Shown here one piece after another: positions 5,026 through 8,615 of a stretch of 8,615 nt of DNA; the first letter of the stretch is position 1; each line of letters opens with the position of its first letter. Source of the stretch: Fluviibacter sp048859965. Lineage in GTDB: Bacteria > Pseudomonadota > Gammaproteobacteria > Burkholderiales > Rhodocyclaceae. Position numbers and translations under genes: made by a program. Below the pieces are notes generated by a model, which worked only from the letters and a program-made list of their open reading frames with translations, had not been told where the DNA came from and made no database searches. The stretch is taken from positions 1-8,615 of the forward strand of contig JBLIZO010000072.1 in the NCBI GenBank assembly GCA_048859965.1, read 5' to 3'.

Positions 5026-6633
5026 GAGCGTTGGGGGTTTTTTCAGTCCGCCCAGCAAGGCGGCGACCATACGCGTCGGCCGACGGGATGCAGATGGCGC
5101 GTTCGCCGTTGGGCTCTCGCCGCTGACGTCCGATGCGGTCGCCTCGTAGGGCTTGGTGAAGTCAAAACCATCGGCCGCGACTTTGGCGAGACGCGGCGGG
5201 GTGTATGCGTTCGTGGACGAAGGGCGGTCACGTCCCTCGCGTTCGTAGCGGTTGCGGCTTGGGCGATCAGAATCACGTTCGCGGCGGCCTTCGCCTTCAC
5301 GGCGCTCGCCGCGATCCTGGCGCTGAGGTTTGTCCTGGGTACGCTGGGTATTGAGCGCACTGCGGTCACGCTTTTTGCCCGAAGGCGGATATGCCCAATC
5401 GGCTTCCGGCTCAAAGCCGGGGCAGGTGTTCTGCGTGATCGACTTTTTGATCAATTTTTCGATATCGGCCAGATAGCCGGTTTCATCGGCGCAGACCAGC
5501 GATACGGCATTACCCAGGTTGCCCGCGCGCCCCGTGCGGCCGATGCGATGCACGTAATCTTCGGGCGTATGGGGCAGTTCGTAATTCACGACGAATGGTA
5601 ATTCTTCGATGTCGATGCCGCGAGCGGCCACATCGGTGGCGACCAGCGTCTGAATCTCGCCGTTTTTGAAGGCATTGAGCGCCTTCATGCGCTCTGACTG
5701 GGATTTATCACCGTGAATCGCGTCGGCTTTGATACCGGCGTGGTTCAGGGCGCGCGCCAGACGGCCGCAACCTTGTTTGGTGCGCACAAATACCAGCACC
5801 TGGGTCAGAGCGCCCGTACGCAGCAGATTGACCAGCAGTGGCAGCTTGCGGTGCTCGGCGACCGGGTACACCTGGTGCGTAATGGTTTCCGAGACACTGT
5901 TACGGCGGGCTACCTCGATAAATTCGGGGTTTTGCAGCATGGTGTCAGCCAGCTTCTGGATCTCTGTCGAGAAGGTGGCGGAGAACAGCAGGCCCTGGCG
6001 GGTCTTGGGCAGCAGGTTCAGAATACGCTGTACATCGGGGATGAAGCCCATGTCCAGCATACGATCAGCCTCGTCGAGCACAATCGCCTGGACAGAATGC
6101 AGGCTGACCGCTTTTTGTTCTACCAGATCGAGAAAGCGGCCCGGCGTGGCGACCAGAAACTCGACGCCCAGCTTGAGTTCGGCGATCTGAGGTTTGATAT
6201 CGGTGCCACCGTACACACACGCGATGCGGTAGGGCAGGTGCTTGCCATAGGTTTTGAGATTGTCGTAGACCTGAATTGCCAGTTCACGCGTCGGCGTAAG
6301 GATCAGCGCGCGCACCGGGTGTTTGGCCGGCGACGTGCTGCTGTTGGCGTGTGGTAGCAGGCGCTGCAGCAGCGGCAGGCTGAAGGCGGCCGTTTTGCCG
6401 GTGCCGGTTTGGGCGCAGGCTTTCAGATCGCGGCCGCTCATCACGGCGGGAATAGCCGCCGCCTGAATCGGCGTCGGTGTTGTGTAACCGGTTTCGGTAA
6501 TCGCGCGCATGATTGCCGGATCCAGTCCCAGGTCCGCAAAAGTCGGGATGGCTGGCGTGTCGATTTCGAGCGCTTCGGGCAGGGCTTCTGCCGCTAATTC
6601 CACATTCAATTCTGTCATGGGCGGATTATACAT
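5023..6633 (-). CDS. rhlE: DEAD-box ATP-dependent RNA helicase, RhlE type
   Basis: An ATP-driven RNA-unwinding enzyme; RhlE proteins act in ribosome assembly and RNA decay. With the chosen start it has 536 residues. Motifs run in order: Q motif (Phe32 and PTPIQ to Gln57), Walker A AQTGTGKT (74-81), PTREL, TPGR, DEAD (187-190), SAT (218-220), VFVRTK, ATDVAARGID and HRIGRTGR (362-369). A basic, low-complexity tail rich in Arg, Asp and Glu (about 417-471) probably adds RNA contacts. It ends in AALLGGLKK, a closing motif I associate with proteobacterial RhlE. The ATG at 6633 is chosen because GGGAG (6641-6645) lies seven nucleotides upstream. The ATG at 6618 (MTELNVEL) gives 531 residues but has no Shine-Dalgarno. 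The frame stays open upstream to 7002, but that part lies over the divergent solute-binding protein gene. The adenosyltransferase gene follows directly. Confidence 0.94.
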   Translation of the reverse strand: MYNPPMTELNVELAAEALPEALEIDTPAIPTFADLGLDPAIMRAITETGYTTPTPIQAAAIPAVMSGRDLKACAQTGTGKTAAFSLPLLQRLLPHANSSTSPAKHPVRALILTPTRELAIQVYDNLKTYGKHLPYRIACVYGGTDIKPQIAELKLGVEFLVATPGRFLDLVEQKAVSLHSVQAIVLDEADRMLDMGFIPDVQRILNLLPKTRQGLLFSATFSTEIQKLADTMLQNPEFIEVARRNSVSETITHQVYPVAEHRKLPLLVNLLRTGALTQVLVFVRTKQGCGRLARALNHAGIKADAIHGDKSQSERMKALNAFKNGEIQTLVATDVAARGIDIEELPFVVNYELPHTPEDYVHRIGRTGRAGNLGNAVSLVCADETGYLADIEKLIKKSITQNTCPGFEPEADWAYPPSGKKRDRSALNTQRTQDKPQRQDRGERREGEGRRERDSDRPSRNRYEREGRDRPSSTNAYTPPRLAKVAADGFDFTKPYEATASDVSGESPTANAPSASRRPTRMVAALLGGLKKPPTL

Positions 6634-6732
6634 AACACCACTCCCAGAATCGGCGCTTAACTCCGTATAATTCAGGGTGTTGGGACGTTTTTGCCGTCCT
6701 CTGTTTTGACTATTCACACAATAGGAATGTTT
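6634..6732. promoter_or_regulatory. Divergent promoter region between rhlE and the UgpB-like gene
   Basis: This 99-bp gap must hold control sites for both genes. On the plus strand TATAAT (6666-6671) is a perfect -10 hexamer, which would give a 5' UTR of about 55 nt, but no good -35 lies 16-18 bp upstream. On the minus strand a second TATAAT (6630-6625) falls just inside the chosen rhlE start. A small hairpin (GGACG 6683-6687 with CGTCC 6695-6699) lies in the UgpB-like 5' UTR. AGGA (6723-6726) is the Shine-Dalgarno for the ATG at 6733. Confidence 0.4.
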
Positions 6733-8022
6733 ATGTTCACGAACCGTCTGACCCGTACTGCCCGCGTGACCCCGGTGCGTTCGCTGCTGGCGCTGAGCCT
6801 CATGGCGTTGTCGGCCACGGCCCTGGCCAAGACCGAACTGACGATGGCGCACCAGCTCGACGGTCAGCACGCCCGTGAACTGGAAAAACTGGTCACAGGC
6901 TTTAATGCCGAGAGTAAAGACGTCGAGGTGCGCCTGGTTCGACGCGTGCCCAACGGCAAACCGGCCATTCTCAATCTCGCCACGCGTGTCGATCTGGCCC
7001 AATACCTGGGTAAACCCGATGCTTTCGTCCCGGTCGAGAAGTTGTTAGCCGATAACAAGGTGAAGTTCAACGCCAAAGCAATTGCTGAACCGTTGCGCAA
7101 CGCCGTGACCGTCAAGGGCCAGGTGCAGGCGCTGCCGGTGGCGTTTACGACACCGCTGCTGTTCTGGAACAAGGAACAGTTCAAGGAATCGGGCCTGGAT
7201 CCGAACAAGCCGCCCAAGACCTGGGAAGAACTGCAGGACATCTCGGGCAAGCTGAAAGCGCGTTGCTCCTACACGACCTCGTGGCCGGTGTGGGTGCATA
7301 TCGATAACGTCTCGGCCTGGGCCGGTGCGCCGACCGTTACCGCTGACGGCAAGCTGGCGTTCAATACCCTGATTCAGGTACGTCACCTGGCGCGTCTGAC
7401 TTCCTGGTACAAAACCCAATATTTCACGAGCTTTGGTTTCAACAACGAAGCCGATGCCCATTTCGTCAGCGGTGAGTGCGGCATGATTACGACCAATGCC
7501 GAGATTATTTCGGAACTGCAGGCCACGAACAAGTTTGATTATGGTGTGACTTCGCTGCCGGTGATCGACGATAACACCGGTGCGCCGTTCAACACGCTGG
7601 CTGCTGGCGGCGCGATCTGGGTGGGGCAGGGTCACAGCAAGGACGAGTATAAGGCTGCCGCCAGGTTCCTCGAATTCACACTGACGCCGCAAACCCAGTT
7701 GACCATCGCACGCCAGGGTGGGTTCCTGCCGTTGACACCCGCCTCGCAGGCCGCCGCCCAGAGCAAGCTGCTGCGCGATGATCTGAAGGCGCAGGATCTG
7801 GGCCTGACGAATGTGATGCGTCCTGCCGCTGCAGGCGCCCATGTCGGCTGGATCTCATTCAATCCGCAACTGCGCCAGATTCTGAACGAGGAGATGGACG
7901 CCGTTTTCACGGGCAAGAAATCGGCCAAGACAGCGCTGGATAACGCCGTAGTTCGTGGCCAGGCGGTTTATCAGCCGCTGCCAACGGTTGCCACCACGGC
8001 TGCCAAAAAAGGCCGCAAGTAA
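6733..8022 (+). CDS. Exported UgpB-like ABC-transporter solute-binding protein
   Basis: A 429-residue family-1 extracellular solute-binding protein. The N-terminus has a charged region (Arg5, Arg8, Arg11, Arg16), a hydrophobic core (SLLALSLMALSATALA) and a likely signal peptidase I site after Ala32 (ALA-KT). No lipobox cysteine is seen, so it should be a free periplasmic protein. Similarity to E. coli UgpB, the glycerol-3-phosphate binding protein, is clear in LLFWNKEQFKESGLDPNKPPKTWEEL, the Cys before SYTTSWPVW, GECGMITT, GGAIWVGQG, ARFLEF, GGFLPLT and the closing MDAVFTGKKSAKTALDNA. However, about 20 residues near the N-terminus are missing, and several ligand-contact positions differ, so the substrate is not assigned. 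The ATG at 6733 has AGGA six nucleotides upstream. The frame is open to a TTG at 6691, which is less likely. No permease or ATPase gene is adjacent; alaS follows after 60 bp. Confidence 0.88.
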   Translation: MFTNRLTRTARVTPVRSLLALSLMALSATALAKTELTMAHQLDGQHARELEKLVTGFNAESKDVEVRLVRRVPNGKPAILNLATRVDLAQYLGKPDAFVPVEKLLADNKVKFNAKAIAEPLRNAVTVKGQVQALPVAFTTPLLFWNKEQFKESGLDPNKPPKTWEELQDISGKLKARCSYTTSWPVWVHIDNVSAWAGAPTVTADGKLAFNTLIQVRHLARLTSWYKTQYFTSFGFNNEADAHFVSGECGMITTNAEIISELQATNKFDYGVTSLPVIDDNTGAPFNTLAAGGAIWVGQGHSKDEYKAAARFLEFTLTPQTQLTIARQGGFLPLTPASQAAAQSKLLRDDLKAQDLGLTNVMRPAAAGAHVGWISFNPQLRQILNEEMDAVFTGKKSAKTALDNAVVRGQAVYQPLPTVATTAAKKGRK

Positions 8023-8031
8023 GCTCTTGCG
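8014..8031 (+). other. Small hairpin around the UgpB-like stop codon
   Basis: CGCAAG (8014-8019) and CTTGCG (8026-8031) form a perfect six-pair stem, with the stop codon TAA in the six-base loop. No T-run follows, so it is not a convincing intrinsic terminator, and transcripts could run on into alaS. It might slow decay of the 3' end, or be chance. The remaining gap to alaS (8032-8082) shows nothing beyond the alaS ribosome site. Confidence 0.3.
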
Positions 8032-8082
8032 ACCGATCAATCGTTCATCCAGTTACTGCAACCGCACCAGGATCATCTCCTT

Positions 8083-8615
8083 ATGAAAAGCGCCGAAATC
8101 CGGGAAAAGTTTCTCCGTTTCTTCGAATCCAAAGGCCATACCATTGTGCCCTCCAGCTCGCTGGTGCCGGGAAACGACCCGACCCTGCTCTTCACGAACT
8201 CGGGCATGGTTCAGTTCAAGGATGTGTTCCTGGGGCAGGACAAGCGCCCCTACACGCGCGCAACCTCGTCACAACGCAGTGTGCGTGCTGGCGGTAAGCA
8301 CAACGATCTGGAGAACGTCGGTTACACCGCGCGTCACCACACGTTTTTTGAAATGCTGGGTAACTTCAGCTTCGGTGACTACTTCAAGCGGGATGCCATT
8401 AACTTCGCTTGGGAGCTGCTGACCGGCGTTTATGGCCTGCCGAAAGAGAAGCTGTGGGTCACGGTGTACCAGGAAGATGACGAAGCCTACGAGATCTGGT
8501 CGAAGGAAGTGGGTGTGCCTGTTGATCGCATCATTCGCATCGGCGACAACAAGGGTGCCCGCTATGCGTCGGATAATTTCTGGCAGATGGCCGATACCGG
8601 TCCGTGCGGTCCGTG
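8083..8615 (+). CDS. alaS: Alanine-tRNA ligase (N-terminal part)
   Basis: AlaS charges tRNA-Ala with alanine in the cytosol. The frame gives 177 codons from the ATG at 8083 and runs off the right edge, so only part of the class II catalytic domain is present. The sequence is unmistakable: AEIREKFLRFFESKGH, SSSLVPGNDPTLLFTNSGM, QFKDVFLG, RAGGKHNDLENVG, TARHHTFFEMLGNFSFGDYF, LWVTVYQEDDEAYEIW, RIGDNKGARYASDNFW and MADTGPCGP. These cover motif 1 and motif 2 of class II synthetases and the start of the following conserved block. The editing and C-Ala domains would lie outside the window. AGGA at 8069-8072 is ten nucleotides from the ATG, a rather long spacing. The residue before VRAGGKHND is Ser, where E. 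coli AlaS has Cys. Confidence 0.97.
   Translation, partial: MKSAEIREKFLRFFESKGHTIVPSSSLVPGNDPTLLFTNSGMVQFKDVFLGQDKRPYTRATSSQRSVRAGGKHNDLENVGYTARHHTFFEMLGNFSFGDYFKRDAINFAWELLTGVYGLPKEKLWVTVYQEDDEAYEIWSKEVGVPVDRIIRIGDNKGARYASDNFWQMADTGPCGP

Noticed and set aside
4771..5601. A 276-codon plus-strand frame across the adenosyltransferase and rhlE genes
   Set aside because: It is antisense to two well-identified genes, and its hydrophobic part is the complement of the Arg-rich RhlE tail. No start signal supports it.
5713..6357. A 214-codon plus-strand frame antisense to the rhlE helicase core
   Set aside because: The opposite strand encodes the conserved DEAD-box motifs; the frame has no recognisable feature.
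7045..7842. A 265-codon minus-strand frame inside the UgpB-like gene
   Set aside because: The plus strand has a signal peptide and UgpB-family motifs; the antisense frame has neither.
8027..8056. TTGCGA followed by CAGTTA as an alaS promoter
   Set aside because: The -35 fits partly but the -10 is poor at every allowed spacing, so no promoter is claimed here.
1..8615. CRISPR array, tRNA, insertion sequence or prophage genes
   Set aside because: No regularly spaced repeats, cloverleaf sequence, transposase motif or paired terminal repeats were found on either strand by eye.

Overview
This is an ordinary, densely coded stretch of a Gram-negative chromosome. By eye it is moderately GC-rich, with Arg codons often CGT. 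The AroG-type DAHP synthase, RlhA, RhlE with a basic tail, a PduO-type adenosyltransferase and an exported UgpB-like protein together suggest a betaproteobacterium. That placement is inference from protein character, not from a search. I see no tRNA or rRNA gene, insertion sequence, phage gene, CRISPR array or long repeat.

Layout. The left edge (1-469, minus) is the N-terminal part of rlhA, a U32-family gene for 23S rRNA hydroxylation. Divergent from it, 48 bp away, is a small cytosolic thioredoxin-like protein with a CPHC motif (518-841, plus). Its 3' end overlaps by 11 bp the convergent gene for an isochorismatase-family hydrolase (831-1373, minus). Next comes a non-coding stretch of about 330 bp that is not empty. 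It has a good sigma70-type promoter (1440-1468), a 39-codon leucine-rich open frame (1478-1597) and several RNA hairpins ahead of the leuA start. I read it as a candidate leucine-responsive leader. leuA (1705-3249) and a class I DAHP synthase gene, aroG type (3267-4361), follow as a tight pair that ends in a strong intrinsic terminator (4382-4417).

The terminator also lies downstream of a minus-strand pair, rhlE followed by a PduO-type cob(I)alamin adenosyltransferase gene. The rhlE stop codon sits inside the Shine-Dalgarno of the adenosyltransferase gene. Divergent from rhlE is an exported UgpB-like solute-binding protein (6733-8022, plus) with no transporter genes beside it. The right edge (8083-8615, plus) is the N-terminal part of alaS.

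How they work together. The leuA-aroG pair puts the first step of leucine synthesis and the first step of the shikimate pathway on one transcript. If the leader senses leucine, it would also affect aromatic synthesis. rlhA, rhlE and alaS all serve RNA or translation but sit in separate transcription units. The most interesting item is the leuA leader. I found no sign of a wholly new system such as a defence island.
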